In this document: one piece after another, positions 51,750-60,901 of the stretch
Layout: each line of letters opens with the position of its first letter
Numbering within the stretch: the first letter of the stretch is position 1
DNA from: Nevskia sp.
GTDB taxonomy: Bacteria; Pseudomonadota; Gammaproteobacteria; Nevskiales; Nevskiaceae
DNA length: 64,000 nucleotides
Assembly: GCA_019689635.1 (NCBI GenBank)
Contig: JADGHB010000003.1
Coordinates: 1 to 64,000, forward strand
Direction of reading: 5' to 3'
Made by a program: the position numbers and the translations under genes
The notes under the pieces: model-generated
The model's input: only the letters and a program-made list of their open reading frames with translations
What the model was told of the DNA's origin: nothing
Database searches by the model: none

Positions 51750-54700
51750 TTATGGTTTGCGTTCCGCCCGCGCGACGGCTGCACTGTCCGCGCGTCGGTA
51801 GTGATAGGCGTAATACACTGTCGGGATGACGAACAGCGTCAGCAGCGTGGACACGAAGATGCCGAAGATCAGCGATACCGCGAGGCCCGAGAAGATCGGG
51901 TCGTCGAGGATGAACAGCGCGCCGATCATGGCCGCCAGGCCGGTGAGCGCGATGGGCCGGGCGCGCACCGCGGCGGCGCGGATCACCGCCTCCTGCAAGG
52001 GCCGGCCGGCCGCGGTTTCCAGGCGCACGAAGTCCACCAGCAGGATGGAATTGCGCACGATGATGCCGGCCAGCGCGATCATGCCGATCATGGAGGTGGC
52101 GGTGAACTGGCGGCCGAGCAAGGCGTGGCCCGGCAGAATGCCGATCAGCGTCAGCGGAATCGGCGCCATGATGACCAGCGGCACGCCGTAAGATCCGAAC
52201 TGCGCCACCACCAGCAGGTAGATCAGCACCAGGCCCACGGAGTACGCGATGCCCATGTCGCGGAACGTCTCGTAGGTGATCTGCCACTCGCCGTCCCACT
52301 TCAGGCTCCAGGCAGTCGGCGTATCGGGCTGGGCGATCAGTTTCTGCACGATCGGCTGGCCATCCGGCAGCGGCGTGTGCGAGAGCTTCGCGGCAATCTC
52401 CGCCATGCCATAGAGCGGGCTGTCGGTGCGGCCAGCCATGTCGCCGACCACGTACACCACGGGCAGAAGATCCTTGTGATAAATGGACTGGTCGCGCGTG
52501 GTCTGCTCGATCGTGGCGATCTCGCCGACCGGCACCAGGGCGCCGTCGCGCGCGCGCACGCGCAGGAGTTTGAGCGCGTCGAGGTCCGATTTTTCCGCCT
52601 CCGGCAGCTCGACGCGCACCGGGATCGGATACTTGCTCTGATCGCTGTGCAGGTAGGACACGTCCGCGCCGCGCAGTGCCATCGTCAGTGCATCCACCAC
52701 CGTGTCCTGGCTCACCCCCAAGCGTTCGGCGCGCGCGCGGTCCACGGCGAAAATGAGTTTTTTCTGCGGGGCCTCGATCGAACTGTCCACGTCGACCACG
52801 CCGCCGGCCGACTGGAACGCTTTTTCGACGAGGCGCGCGACGCGGATCTGGCCGGCGTAATCCAGCCCGTAAATCTCCGCCACGATCGGCGCCAGCACCG
52901 GCGGTCCTGGAGGGACTTCCACGATCTTGACGTTGGCGCCGAAGCGCTCGCCGATCTTTTGTAACGGCCCGCGCACCGCCATCGCGATCTGGTGGCTCTG
53001 GCGGCTGCGGTGACGGCGGTCCACCAGGTTCACCTGCAGATCGCCCTGATACGGTTCGGCGCGCAGGTAGTACTGCCGCACCAGGCCGTTGAAGTTGATC
53101 GGCGAAGCGGTGCCGGCGTAGGTCTCCACGTCCGACACCTCCGGCACGGTGCGCAAGTAGGCGGTGAGCGCGGACAGCACGCGCTGCGTGTTCTCCAGCG
53201 CGGTGCCCTCCGGCATGTCCACCACCACCTGGAACTCGGATTTGTTGTCGAACGGCAGCATCTTGAGCACCACCGCGCCAAAGACGACCAGCGCGATCGA
53301 AGCCGTGATCGCCGTGACCACCCCAATCAGCAAGCCGATGCGCTTGCGCCGGCCGCGTTCGCGGTTGAGGAAGGGCGATAGCCAGCGGGTGAAGAATCCC
53401 AGCAGCGCCGGCCGGTCGGCCGCGACGTCGCCGACGCCGTGGCCGACGTGGTGATGCGCCAGTAGCTTGAGCGACAACCAGGGCGTGAGCACGAAGGCCA
53501 CCGCCAGCGAGAGCAGCATGCCCAGGCTGGCGTTGATCGGGATTGGCGCCATGTACGGCCCCATCAGTCCGGTGACGAAAGCCATGGGCAGCAGCGCGGC
53601 GATCACGGTGAGCGTGGCGAGGATGGTCGGCCCGCCGACTTCGTCCACCGCATACGGAATCGCTTCGCGCAGCGACCGGCCGCCGAGGTGCATGTGGCGG
53701 TGGATGTTTTCGACCACCACGATGGCGTCGTCCACCAGGATGCCGATGGAGAAGATCAGCGCGAACAGCGAGACGCGGTTGAGGGTGAAGCCCCAGGCCC
53801 AGGACGCGAACAGCGTGATGAGCAGCGTGACGATCACCGCAGTGCCGACCACCACCGCCTCGCGCCGCCCCAGAGCGAACAACACCAGCAGTACCACCGA
53901 GCCGGTGGCGAAAACCAGCTTCTCCATCAGCGTCAGCGCCTTGTCCTCGGCGGTCAGGCCGTAGTCGCGCGTCACCGTGGCGCGCACCGCGTCGGGCACG
54001 TACACGCCGCGCAACTGCTCGAAGCGCTGGACCACGCGGTGCGCGATGACCACCGCGTTCTGGCCGGGTTTCTTGGCCACCGCGATGGTCACGGCGGGGA
54101 AACAACCGTATGGCGGCGCACGATCCGCCGCGCCGGTGCAATACTGAACGTAATTTCGTGGCGCCTCGTCGCCGAGCCACACCTCGGCCACGTCGCGCAA
54201 GTAAACCGGTCGACCGGCGAAGCTGCCGACCACCAGATCGGCGACTTCCTCGGGTCGCATCAGGAACGATCCGGCCTGCACCTGGATATCCGCGTCGTCC
54301 CGCACCAGCACGCCGGCATCGGCGGAACGGTTGGCACCAGCGAGCGCGCGGCGCAGGTCGGAGGGCGCCAGACCGTGGGCGGCCAGGCGCTGGGCGTCGA
54401 GCGCGACGTGCACGATGCGCTCGGGCCCGCCGATGGTGTAGATGTTGCGCGTGCCCGGGATGCGCTTGAGCTCGGCTTCCAGCGCGTGCGCCACGCGCAG
54501 CAGTTCGCCGTCGGTCACGTCCGGCCGCTCGCTCCACAGCGTCAGCGCGACCACCGGCACGTCGTCGATGCCCTTGGGCTTGATCAGCACCGGCCCAACG
54601 CCGATGTCGCGCGGCAGCCAGTCCTGATGCTCGTAAAACGCGTTGTACAGGCGCAGGATGGCGTCGCTGCGCTTCTCGCCGACCTTGAACCGCACCGTCA

Positions 54701-55004
54701 GCAGCGCCAGCCCGGGACGCGAAACCGAATAAACATGATCCACGCCCGAAATTTCCGAGGCGACCTGCTCCGCGCCATTGGTGACGAGCTGTTCGACCTC
54801 CTTGGCCGATGCGCCGGGGAACGGGATGTACACGTTGGCCATGGTCACGTCGATCTGCGGCTCCTCCTCGCGCGGCGTGACCAGCAGCGCGAAGCCGCCC
54901 ATCAGCACGCCGACCAGCGCCAACAGCGGCGTGATGCGCGACTCCAGAAAGGCGCGCGCGATGCGCCCCGCGAGCCCCAGGGAGGACGCCCCGGCGGCGC
55001 TCAC
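51750..55004 (-). CDS. RND-family efflux pump subunit
   Basis: A 1084-residue inner-membrane proton-driven antiporter of the AcrB/CzcA superfamily. The first membrane segment at 25-42 is followed by porter domains (REEEPQIDVTMANVYIPFPGAS), then a membrane block with VDDAIVVVENIHRHM in TM4, which holds the proton-relay aspartates. A second half repeats the pattern. Substrate class cannot be assigned; it is neither a clear HAE1 nor a clear metal pump. Overlaps the fusion protein gene by four bases and lies in an operon headed by a BigR-like regulator, which suggests a sulfur-linked substrate. Confidence 0.92.
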   Translation of the reverse strand: MSAAGASSLGLAGRIARAFLESRITPLLALVGVLMGGFALLVTPREEEPQIDVTMANVYIPFPGASAKEVEQLVTNGAEQVASEISGVDHVYSVSRPGLALLTVRFKVGEKRSDAILRLYNAFYEHQDWLPRDIGVGPVLIKPKGIDDVPVVALTLWSERPDVTDGELLRVAHALEAELKRIPGTRNIYTIGGPERIVHVALDAQRLAAHGLAPSDLRRALAGANRSADAGVLVRDDADIQVQAGSFLMRPEEVADLVVGSFAGRPVYLRDVAEVWLGDEAPRNYVQYCTGAADRAPPYGCFPAVTIAVAKKPGQNAVVIAHRVVQRFEQLRGVYVPDAVRATVTRDYGLTAEDKALTLMEKLVFATGSVVLLVLFALGRREAVVVGTAVIVTLLITLFASWAWGFTLNRVSLFALIFSIGILVDDAIVVVENIHRHMHLGGRSLREAIPYAVDEVGGPTILATLTVIAALLPMAFVTGLMGPYMAPIPINASLGMLLSLAVAFVLTPWLSLKLLAHHHVGHGVGDVAADRPALLGFFTRWLSPFLNRERGRRKRIGLLIGVVTAITASIALVVFGAVVLKMLPFDNKSEFQVVVDMPEGTALENTQRVLSALTAYLRTVPEVSDVETYAGTASPINFNGLVRQYYLRAEPYQGDLQVNLVDRRHRSRQSHQIAMAVRGPLQKIGERFGANVKIVEVPPGPPVLAPIVAEIYGLDYAGQIRVARLVEKAFQSAGGVVDVDSSIEAPQKKLIFAVDRARAERLGVSQDTVVDALTMALRGADVSYLHSDQSKYPIPVRVELPEAEKSDLDALKLLRVRARDGALVPVGEIATIEQTTRDQSIYHKDLLPVVYVVGDMAGRTDSPLYGMAEIAAKLSHTPLPDGQPIVQKLIAQPDTPTAWSLKWDGEWQITYETFRDMGIAYSVGLVLIYLLVVAQFGSYGVPLVIMAPIPLTLIGILPGHALLGRQFTATSMIGMIALAGIIVRNSILLVDFVRLETAAGRPLQEAVIRAAAVRARPIALTGLAAMIGALFILDDPIFSGLAVSLIFGIFVSTLLTLFVIPTVYYAYHYRRADSAAVARAERKP

Positions 55005-56038
55005 GAGCGAGCGCCTTCCTGGGCGCGCAGGACCTGCGCCGCCGCGACCGGATCCACGGCGATCCGCTCGCCGGCGGAAAGGCCCGCGACGATCTCGACC
55101 CGGCCGTCGGGCAGCGCGGCGCCCGTGCGCACGGCGCGGAATTCCAGCCGCTGCTTGTCGTGCGCCACGTACACGCCGGTCACTTCGCCGCGCCGCGCCA
55201 GCGCCGAGGCGGGCACCGCGAGCGCCGGGGCGGATGCGACCGCGAAGGCGACCTTGACCAGCTCTCCCGGATACAGACCGTGCGCGGCGTCGGCGGAGAA
55301 CTCCACCCGCGCGCGGAAGGTATGCGTGCGCTCGTCGGCGTAGGGGAAGAACTGCACGCGGTCCGCCGGTACCGCGGCGCCGTCGGGGAGGATCACGCGC
55401 GCCGCGGGATGGTCGCGCAAGGCGCCGACGAACTGCTGCGGCACGTCCACCACCGCGCGCAGCCGGTCGAGCGACAACAGCGTCACCAGCGGGCGACCGG
55501 GCTGGGCGAGTTCACCCAGCTCCACGTGCCGCGCGGTGACGATGCCGGCGTAGGGGGCGCGCACCACGGCGTGCGCCTCGTCGTCCGCAGCGCTGTCGTA
55601 GGCGGCCTGCGCGGCGTCGCGCGCGGCCTGCGCGCGGTCCATCTGCGCCTTGGCGACGAGGCGCTTGTCATACACCGCCTTGACACGCTGGTACTCGGCC
55701 TGCGCTTCGTTCAACGCCGCGCGCGCCGCCGCCAGGCGCGCGCGCGAGGGGACGTCGCTCAGGCGCGCCAGCGTCTCGCCCTTCTGCACGGCGGTGTTGA
55801 CATCCACCGGCAGCTCGACCACGCGCCCCGAAGTCTGCGCCGCCACCGTGGACTGATTGACCGCTTCCAGCACGCCGTCGAAGCGCTGCTCGCGCACCAG
55901 CGGCTGCGGGGCCACGGTCAACAGCGACAGCGCAGGTCCCGCCGCGGCGAACGACGTCGGTGCGGCTGGTTTGCCCCCGCAGGCGGCGAGCAGCGGGGCC
56001 AGCAGCGCCGCCGCACACAGTTGGCGCAGCGCGGTCAC
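55001..56038 (-). CDS. RND membrane fusion lipoprotein
   Basis: A 345-residue periplasmic adaptor with lipobox LLAAC (Cys20). Layout is HlyD/AcrA-like: barrel-sandwich halves (SGRVVELPVDVNTAVQKGETLARL and VVRAPYAGIVTARHVELGE) around an alpha-helical hairpin (about 95-160), then a beta-barrel and a membrane-proximal domain. It joins the RND subunit to an outer-membrane channel; the TolC-type protein at 59561-60838 is the obvious partner. Follows the DUF2892 gene by seven bases. Confidence 0.92.
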   Translation of the reverse strand: MTALRQLCAAALLAPLLAACGGKPAAPTSFAAAGPALSLLTVAPQPLVREQRFDGVLEAVNQSTVAAQTSGRVVELPVDVNTAVQKGETLARLSDVPSRARLAAARAALNEAQAEYQRVKAVYDKRLVAKAQMDRAQAARDAAQAAYDSAADDEAHAVVRAPYAGIVTARHVELGELAQPGRPLVTLLSLDRLRAVVDVPQQFVGALRDHPAARVILPDGAAVPADRVQFFPYADERTHTFRARVEFSADAAHGLYPGELVKVAFAVASAPALAVPASALARRGEVTGVYVAHDKQRLEFRAVRTGAALPDGRVEIVAGLSAGERIAVDPVAAAQVLRAQEGARS

Positions 56039-56045
56039 GAGCGCC

Positions 56046-56312
56046 TCACTTTCCGGCTGCGCCGCAAAACGCCGCGCCGGGCTGGATGCCGAGCCTGCCC
56101 AGCAGCCAGGCCAGGGGGCAGAAGCTGGTGAACGAGGCCTGCAGCAGGTTGGCGCCGACGAAGGCGGTGAACCACAGCCAGTACGGGCTGTGCGCCCAGG
56201 CCAGGAACAGCGAGACCAGGATGAAGACGCCGGCGAAGCGGAACACCAGCCGGTCGATGTTCGTGCCGCGCGTGGCGTTTTCGGAATGGGATGGAGTGGT
56301 CGTTGCGTTCAT
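56046..56312 (-). CDS. DUF2892 small membrane protein
   Basis: An 88-residue protein with [20 protein letters not shown] and a second hydrophobic hairpin ending [15 protein letters not shown], typical of DUF2892 (the membrane half of YgaP-type rhodanese proteins). The Cys in SFCPLA is conserved in this group and may matter for sulfur handling. It sits between the DUF442 and fusion protein genes in the BigR operon. The ATG at 56312 has GGAGG-like sequence upstream. Confidence 0.85.
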   Translation of the reverse strand: MNATTTPSHSENATRGTNIDRLVFRFAGVFILVSLFLAWAHSPYWLWFTAFVGANLLQASFTSFCPLAWLLGRLGIQPGAAFCGAAGK

Positions 56313-56347
56313 GGTTTGCCTCCGGGCAAAGCCCGATTGAAAAATTC

Positions 56348-56791
56348 CTAAAGAAGCTTGCGCACCTCGGGTTCGAGTTTGGTCAGGCCGGCGCTGCGCC
56401 CCACCGCCAGCGCGCGTTCGGCGTCGAGCCCGTCCACGTAGCGCGCCTTGATCGCGAACAGCCCGCCGACGCGGTTGCCGCTCGCACAATGCACGAACAC
56501 CGGATGGGCTGCGCTGGCATCGCGGATCGCTTCGGCCAGCTTGCGCGCGTTTTCGGGCGTGAGATCGGCCGGGCCGGCGACGGGAATGTTCACGTAGTCG
56601 AGGCCCAGTGCGGCGACGACGGCGGCCTCGTCGTAGTCGCAAGCCTCATTCGGCGGGCACAGGTTGACCACCCGGCGCACGCCGCGTTCCTTGGCCTGCC
56701 GCAAATGCTCGGGCCGCGGACGGCCGCCGGTGCAGATACCGTCCTGCGGTGAGCAGGCGTTGGGCACGTCCAGCAGCAGTTGGGGTTTCAT
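56348..56791 (-). CDS. DUF442 (TIGR01244) phosphatase-fold protein
   Basis: A 147-residue protein with the protein-tyrosine-phosphatase-like P-loop [10 protein letters not shown] (Cys102-X5-Arg107). This DUF442 domain is often fused or adjacent to ETHE1-type persulfide dioxygenases in BigR operons and may act on persulfides rather than phosphoproteins. No dioxygenase gene is found here. Overlaps the bigR-like gene by four bases, so it is translationally coupled. Confidence 0.85.
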   Translation of the reverse strand: MKPQLLLDVPNACSPQDGICTGGRPRPEHLRQAKERGVRRVVNLCPPNEACDYDEAAVVAALGLDYVNIPVAGPADLTPENARKLAEAIRDASAAHPVFVHCASGNRVGGLFAIKARYVDGLDAERALAVGRSAGLTKLEPEVRKLL

Positions 56792-57156
56792 GTCGTCGTC
56801 CTCCGTTTACGAGTGGATGGGCGCGCCAGCGGTCCGCAATAGACTTCGTGCAGGGCGCGGATCACGTGCAAGGCCGCGCCGGCCGGCAGCGAGTAGTAAA
56901 CCGCCTGGCCGTCGCGCCGCGTGGCGACCAGGCCTTCGGCGCGCAGCACCGCCAGGTGTTGCGACAGCGCCGATTGCGACAGCGGCACGCGCCGGTTGAG
57001 CGCGCCGACCGACTGCTCGCCACCGACCAGCGCGCACAGCACCTGCAGGCGGTGCGGGTTGGACAGGGCGCGCAGCAGCCGCGCGGCTTCGCCGGCGTGG
57101 CGTTCCATGTCGGCGAGCCCCGGGGCCTGGGCCGGGTGTGAAGGTCTGGCGTCCAT
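56788..57156 (-). CDS. bigR: ArsR-family sulfide/persulfide sensor (BigR/SqrR-like)
   Basis: A 122-residue winged-helix repressor. The DNA-reading helix lies in QSALSQHLAVLRAEGLV. Cysteines sit at 41 (LQVLCALV) and 107 (HEVYCGPL), exactly the two that form a sulfide-induced polysulfide link in BigR, SqrR and YgaV. It heads the operon DUF442-DUF2892-MFP-RND and is divergent from the SQR gene, with a dyad in between. Start ATG 57156. Derepression of both arms by reactive sulfur is inferred from the family. Confidence 0.88.
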   Translation of the reverse strand: MDARPSHPAQAPGLADMERHAGEAARLLRALSNPHRLQVLCALVGGEQSVGALNRRVPLSQSALSQHLAVLRAEGLVATRRDGQAVYYSLPAGAALHVIRALHEVYCGPLARPSTRKRRTTT

Positions 57157-57162
57157 GTAGAT

Positions 57163-57191
57163 TTGACATTTCTAAATTAGATAAGTCTAAT
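57163..57191 (+). promoter_or_regulatory. SQR promoter with overlapping BigR-type operator
   Basis: TTGACA (57163-57168), 17 bases, TCTAAT (57186-57191): a near-consensus sigma-70 promoter. Two dyads overlap it: TCTAA-A-TTAGA (57171-57181) and ATTAGA-TAAG-TCTAAT (57176-57191). AT-rich ATTAGA-type palindromes are known for BigR operators. Being in the bigR/SQR gap, it could repress both directions. Confidence 0.75.
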
Positions 57192-57328
57192 ATTACGCGT
57201 TGCCGGAGAGGCTGGCAACTCTAGGCGGAGGACGCCGGGACGGCATTGATCCAGATCAGTGCCTGCCGCCGGCGCCGACCGCAGAATCATTCCCGTCCGC
57301 CGTACGCGGCGGCAACCGGAGCATTGAG

Positions 57329-58606
57329 ATGGCCCATATCGTCGTCATGGGTGCTGGACTCGGCGGCATGCCCGCCGCCTACGACCTGAAAAGAACGTTC
57401 GGCAAGGACCACCAGGTCACGCTGGTCGGCACCTCCGAGCACTTCCAGTTCACTCCCTCCAACCCCTGGGTCGCGGTCGGCTGGCGCCAGCCGGAGCAGG
57501 TGCTGGTGCCGATCCGTCCGAGCGTGGAGAAGAAAGGCATTCGGTTTTTCTCCCAGCCGGTGACGAAACTCGAACCGGAACACAACCGCCTGACCCTCGC
57601 CGACGGCCAGACCCTCGGCTACGACTATCTCGTCATCGCCACCGGCCCCAAGCTCGCCTTCGAGGAAATTCCCGGTTTCGGTCCCGAGGGACACACGCAC
57701 AGCGTCTGCACCACGCCGCACGCCGAGGCCGCCGGCCGCGCCTACCAGGAATTCCTGAAGAACCCCGGCCCGATGGTGATCGGCGCGGTGCAAGGCGCGA
57801 GCTGCTTCGGCCCGGCCTACGAGTTCGCGCTGATCGTGGACGCCGACCTGCGCCGCCGCAAACTGCGCGACCAGGTACCGATCACCTTCGTCACCAGCGA
57901 ACCCTACATCGGACACATGGGCCTGGGCGGGGTGGGCGATTCCAAGGGCATTCTGGAATCCGAATTCCGCCAGCGCCACATCAAGTGGATCACCAACGCC
58001 AAGCTGCTCGAAGCCGCCCCGGACGGCGTGAAAGTGGCCGAGCACGACGAGCGGGGCGCGGTGCTCAAGGAGCATGCCCTGCCCTCGCGCTACACCATGT
58101 TCATCCCCGCGTTCAAGGGCGTGGACGCGGTGGCGGCGGTCAAGGAGATGTGCAATCCGCGGGGCTTCGTGCTGATTGACGAATACCAGCGCAATCCGAA
58201 GTACAAGAACATCTACTCGGCCGGCGTGTGCGTCGCCATCCCGCCGGTGGAACCCACGCCGGTGCCCACCGGCGCGCCCAAGACCGGATACATGATCGAA
58301 TCCATGGTCACCGCCATCGTCGAGAACATTAAGCACGAACTCGAGGGCAAACCGGCCGAGCACAAGGCGACGTGGAACGCGATCTGCCTCGCCGACATGG
58401 GCGACAACGGCGTGGCCTTCGTGGCGCTGCCGCAGATCCCGCCGCGCAACCTCACCTGGGCCAAGAAGGGCAAGTGGGTACACCTGGCCAAGGTCGCGTT
58501 CGAAAAATACTTCATGCGCAAGATGAGGTCCGGCAACACCGAGCCCATCTATGAGAAATACGTGCTCAAGGCGCTAGGGATTGTCCGGCTCAAAGCCGCC
58601 CATTGA
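57329..58606 (+). CDS. sqr: Sulfide:quinone oxidoreductase
   Basis: An FAD-dependent membrane-associated enzyme oxidizing sulfide and passing electrons to quinone, producing persulfide or polysulfide. The 425 residues have the N-terminal FAD loop VVMGAGLGGMPAA (5-17), Cys127, Cys159 (GASCFGP) and Cys301 near the second FAD motif (IYSAGVCVAIPP). Two or three of these Cys are redox-active in SQRs. It starts at ATG 57329 with CCGGAG upstream, about 130 bases from its promoter. Its electrons would enter the quinone pool. Confidence 0.9.
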   Translation: MAHIVVMGAGLGGMPAAYDLKRTFGKDHQVTLVGTSEHFQFTPSNPWVAVGWRQPEQVLVPIRPSVEKKGIRFFSQPVTKLEPEHNRLTLADGQTLGYDYLVIATGPKLAFEEIPGFGPEGHTHSVCTTPHAEAAGRAYQEFLKNPGPMVIGAVQGASCFGPAYEFALIVDADLRRRKLRDQVPITFVTSEPYIGHMGLGGVGDSKGILESEFRQRHIKWITNAKLLEAAPDGVKVAEHDERGAVLKEHALPSRYTMFIPAFKGVDAVAAVKEMCNPRGFVLIDEYQRNPKYKNIYSAGVCVAIPPVEPTPVPTGAPKTGYMIESMVTAIVENIKHELEGKPAEHKATWNAICLADMGDNGVAFVALPQIPPRNLTWAKKGKWVHLAKVAFEKYFMRKMRSGNTEPIYEKYVLKALGIVRLKAAH

Positions 58607-58641
58607 AGCCAGGACATGACGCAAGGAGCCTCGATCGCCCC

Positions 58642-59067
58642 ATGATCCGACACTGCCCGCATTGCGGCGCCGCCAACCGCGTGCCGGCCAAGCATCTCGC
58701 CGACACCGGTCGCTGTGGCGCCTGCAAACAGGAATTACCGCCGCTGGCCGAGCCGCTGGAGGTGGATACTGCGACGTTCAACGAGATCACCAAGGAGGCG
58801 ACCGTCCCCGTGCTGGTGGATTTCTGGGCGCCGTGGTGCGGCCCCTGCAAGATGGCGGCCCCGGAAGTGGCGCAAGCCGCGCGCAACCTCGCCGGGCGCG
58901 TCATCGTCCTCAAGGTCAATACCGAGGAACACCCGATGCTGGCTTCCTATTACGGCGTCCGCAGCATCCCCAATTTCGCGCTGTTCCGCGATGGCCTGCT
59001 GCGCTGGCAGCAGCCCGGCCTCATGGGCCACCGTCAACTCGAACAGATCGTCCTGGAAAGCGCTTGA
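58642..59067 (+). CDS. trxC: Thioredoxin 2 (TrxC)
   Basis: A 141-residue thioredoxin with an N-terminal zinc finger (Cys5, 8, 25, 28 as CPHC and CGAC) and active site WCGPC (65-69). TrxC is induced by oxidative stress in E. coli. In this locus it could reduce persulfides formed by SQR. Co-oriented, 35 bases after sqr and four bases before the OsmC gene. ATG 58642. Confidence 0.93.
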   Translation: MIRHCPHCGAANRVPAKHLADTGRCGACKQELPPLAEPLEVDTATFNEITKEATVPVLVDFWAPWCGPCKMAAPEVAQAARNLAGRVIVLKVNTEEHPMLASYYGVRSIPNFALFRDGLLRWQQPGLMGHRQLEQIVLESA

Positions 59068-59071
59068 GGCC

Positions 59072-59554
59072 ATGGCCACCGCAGACGTGCCAACGGTCGT
59101 GGAAGTCGAGGAAACCCTGACCGGCCGCTACATGCAGACCGCGCGCAGCGGGCGGCATGCACTCACGCTGGACGAGCCGCCGCAAGCCGGAGGCAACGAT
59201 GCCGGGCCCGGACCTTACGAGTTCCTGCTGATGGCGCTCGGGGCCTGCACCAGCATGACGCTGCGCATGTACGCCGAGCTGAAGAAACTGCCGCTCACGC
59301 GCGTGCGCGTGCGGCTCACGCACCGCAAGATCCACGCTCAGGACTGCGCGGACTGCTCAACGCGCGAGGGCAAGGTGGACGAAATCACGCGCGAGATCAT
59401 CCTCGAAGGCGAGCTCAGCGACGAGCAGCGCAAGCGGCTGCTGGAGATCGCCAGCCGCTGCCCCGTCAACCGCACACTGACTTCGGAGATCAAGGTGCGC
59501 TCGCGGCTGACCGCATCCGATTGGGAAGGCGGCGCGCCCTGGGACGCCGACTGA
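59072..59554 (+). CDS. OsmC-family peroxiredoxin
   Basis: A 160-residue OsmC/Ohr-fold protein with the catalytic pair Cys59 (ALGACTSMT) and Cys130 (ASRCPVN). OsmC proteins reduce organic hydroperoxides, and some bind or reduce persulfides. An extra cysteine pair (CADCS, near 92-95) is unusual. Its gene lies between trxC (a potential reductant) and the TolC gene. Confidence 0.9.
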   Translation: MATADVPTVVEVEETLTGRYMQTARSGRHALTLDEPPQAGGNDAGPGPYEFLLMALGACTSMTLRMYAELKKLPLTRVRVRLTHRKIHAQDCADCSTREGKVDEITREIILEGELSDEQRKRLLEIASRCPVNRTLTSEIKVRSRLTASDWEGGAPWDAD

Positions 59555-59560
59555 AGTGAC

Positions 59561-60838
59561 ATGAAGCGTCTGGCTGCATCGGGCATGGCGGCGCTCGTGC
59601 TGGCGTTCGGTGGCGCGCAAGCCGGGGAACTGGGCGCGCTGCTGCACGACGCGCTGGCGCATCCGGCGATCGCAGCGCGCCAGGCGCAGGTCCAAGCCGC
59701 GCAATCGCAAGTGGACGCGGCCGGTGCGCGCTATCTCGGATCCGGCACAGCCAGCGTGGATCAGTCCACTTATGAAAGCTCGCGTTATCTCGGCGTGTTC
59801 AATCCACCGGCGTTCTCCAATCCGGCGTTCGCGCGCACCCAGTTCCGCTATGGCGCGGAATACCGCTTGCCGGTCGATCTGTTCGGCGCCATCGCCGCCA
59901 CGCGCGCCGCGGCCCAGCAGGACCTGGCGGCCGCCGAACTGGCGCTGCGCCAGGAGACGCTGATGAAGCTGCACCAGACCGTCACCGCCTACGCGCGCCT
60001 GCTCGCCCTGCGCACGCAGGAGCAGGCCTTGGCCGTGCAACGCCAGCGTGTCATGGACACGCTCGATCGCGTCACCGTGCAGGTGCAAACCGGCGCGCTG
60101 GGCATCACCGATCTCAAGCTCGCCCAAAGCGAGCTGGCGCAGGTGGAATCCGAGCGCGTGCGCCTGGATGGCGAGCGGACGCAGGCGCTGGCGACGCTCA
60201 AGGAAATCACCGGGATCCGACAACCGCCGGCCCTGGCCGCGCTGGCCGTGCCCGCGTGGGATGCTGCGAGCCCGGAGCGCACGCTGCCGGCGCAGATCGC
60301 CGACGCGCACGCCCGGGCCGCGGAGGCGCAGGCGCGCGCTGCACGCCGCGCGTTGTGGCCTTCGGTTTCCGCGGTCACCGACTATTACCGCTACGACGGC
60401 GGCGGTCACGACCAGGACACCTGGAGCGTGGGCGCGCGCGTGTCGCTGCCGCTGGATTTCGGCGCCTGGCGCCAAACCGCGGCGGCCGACGCCGTAGCGC
60501 AAGCCGCCCGCGACCGCCGCGCGGCCGCGCAGCGCCAGGCGGAAAGCCAGCTGGCGACACTCAAAGCAGCCTACGACGCGGCGCTCGCGGAGATCGCGGC
60601 GCTGCAAAGCGAAGTGGACTATCGCGAACAAGTGGCGGCGGTGCAGAACGAACTGGCCGCCGTGGGCGCGATCAGCGTCGAAGACCGCCTGCGCCATGCG
60701 CGCCAGCGTGCCGAAGCCGAGGCGCGGTTGGCGCAGGCGCGCGCGCAGGCGGTCGAAACCTGGTCCGCGGCGCAGGTGCTGTCCGGCATCGATCCGGAGC
60801 GCTACATCCGCGCCATCGACGCCACCGCGCCCGATTGA
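59561..60838 (+). CDS. TolC-family outer-membrane channel
   Basis: A 425-residue outer-membrane efflux protein with a signal peptide (to GAQAG) and two similar halves of long helices with beta stretches, e.g. TYESSRYLGVFNPPAF and YYRYDGGGHDQDTWSVG. It is the missing third part for the RND/MFP pair encoded on the opposite arm. Six bases after osmC. The channel is part of the SQR operon rather than the pump operon. Confidence 0.88.
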   Translation: MKRLAASGMAALVLAFGGAQAGELGALLHDALAHPAIAARQAQVQAAQSQVDAAGARYLGSGTASVDQSTYESSRYLGVFNPPAFSNPAFARTQFRYGAEYRLPVDLFGAIAATRAAAQQDLAAAELALRQETLMKLHQTVTAYARLLALRTQEQALAVQRQRVMDTLDRVTVQVQTGALGITDLKLAQSELAQVESERVRLDGERTQALATLKEITGIRQPPALAALAVPAWDAASPERTLPAQIADAHARAAEAQARAARRALWPSVSAVTDYYRYDGGGHDQDTWSVGARVSLPLDFGAWRQTAAADAVAQAARDRRAAAQRQAESQLATLKAAYDAALAEIAALQSEVDYREQVAAVQNELAAVGAISVEDRLRHARQRAEAEARLAQARAQAVETWSAAQVLSGIDPERYIRAIDATAPD

Positions 60839-60901
60839 CTCAGGTCATTGTCGCGCGCCGGCGCATGCTTATGCTGTGACGGTCACAAAGGCACGGTCGT
60901 C

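Noticed and set aside
56348-56791. DUF442 protein as an ordinary tyrosine phosphatase
   Set aside because: The CX5R loop is present, but the operon and the TIGR01244 pattern point to the sulfur-linked group instead.
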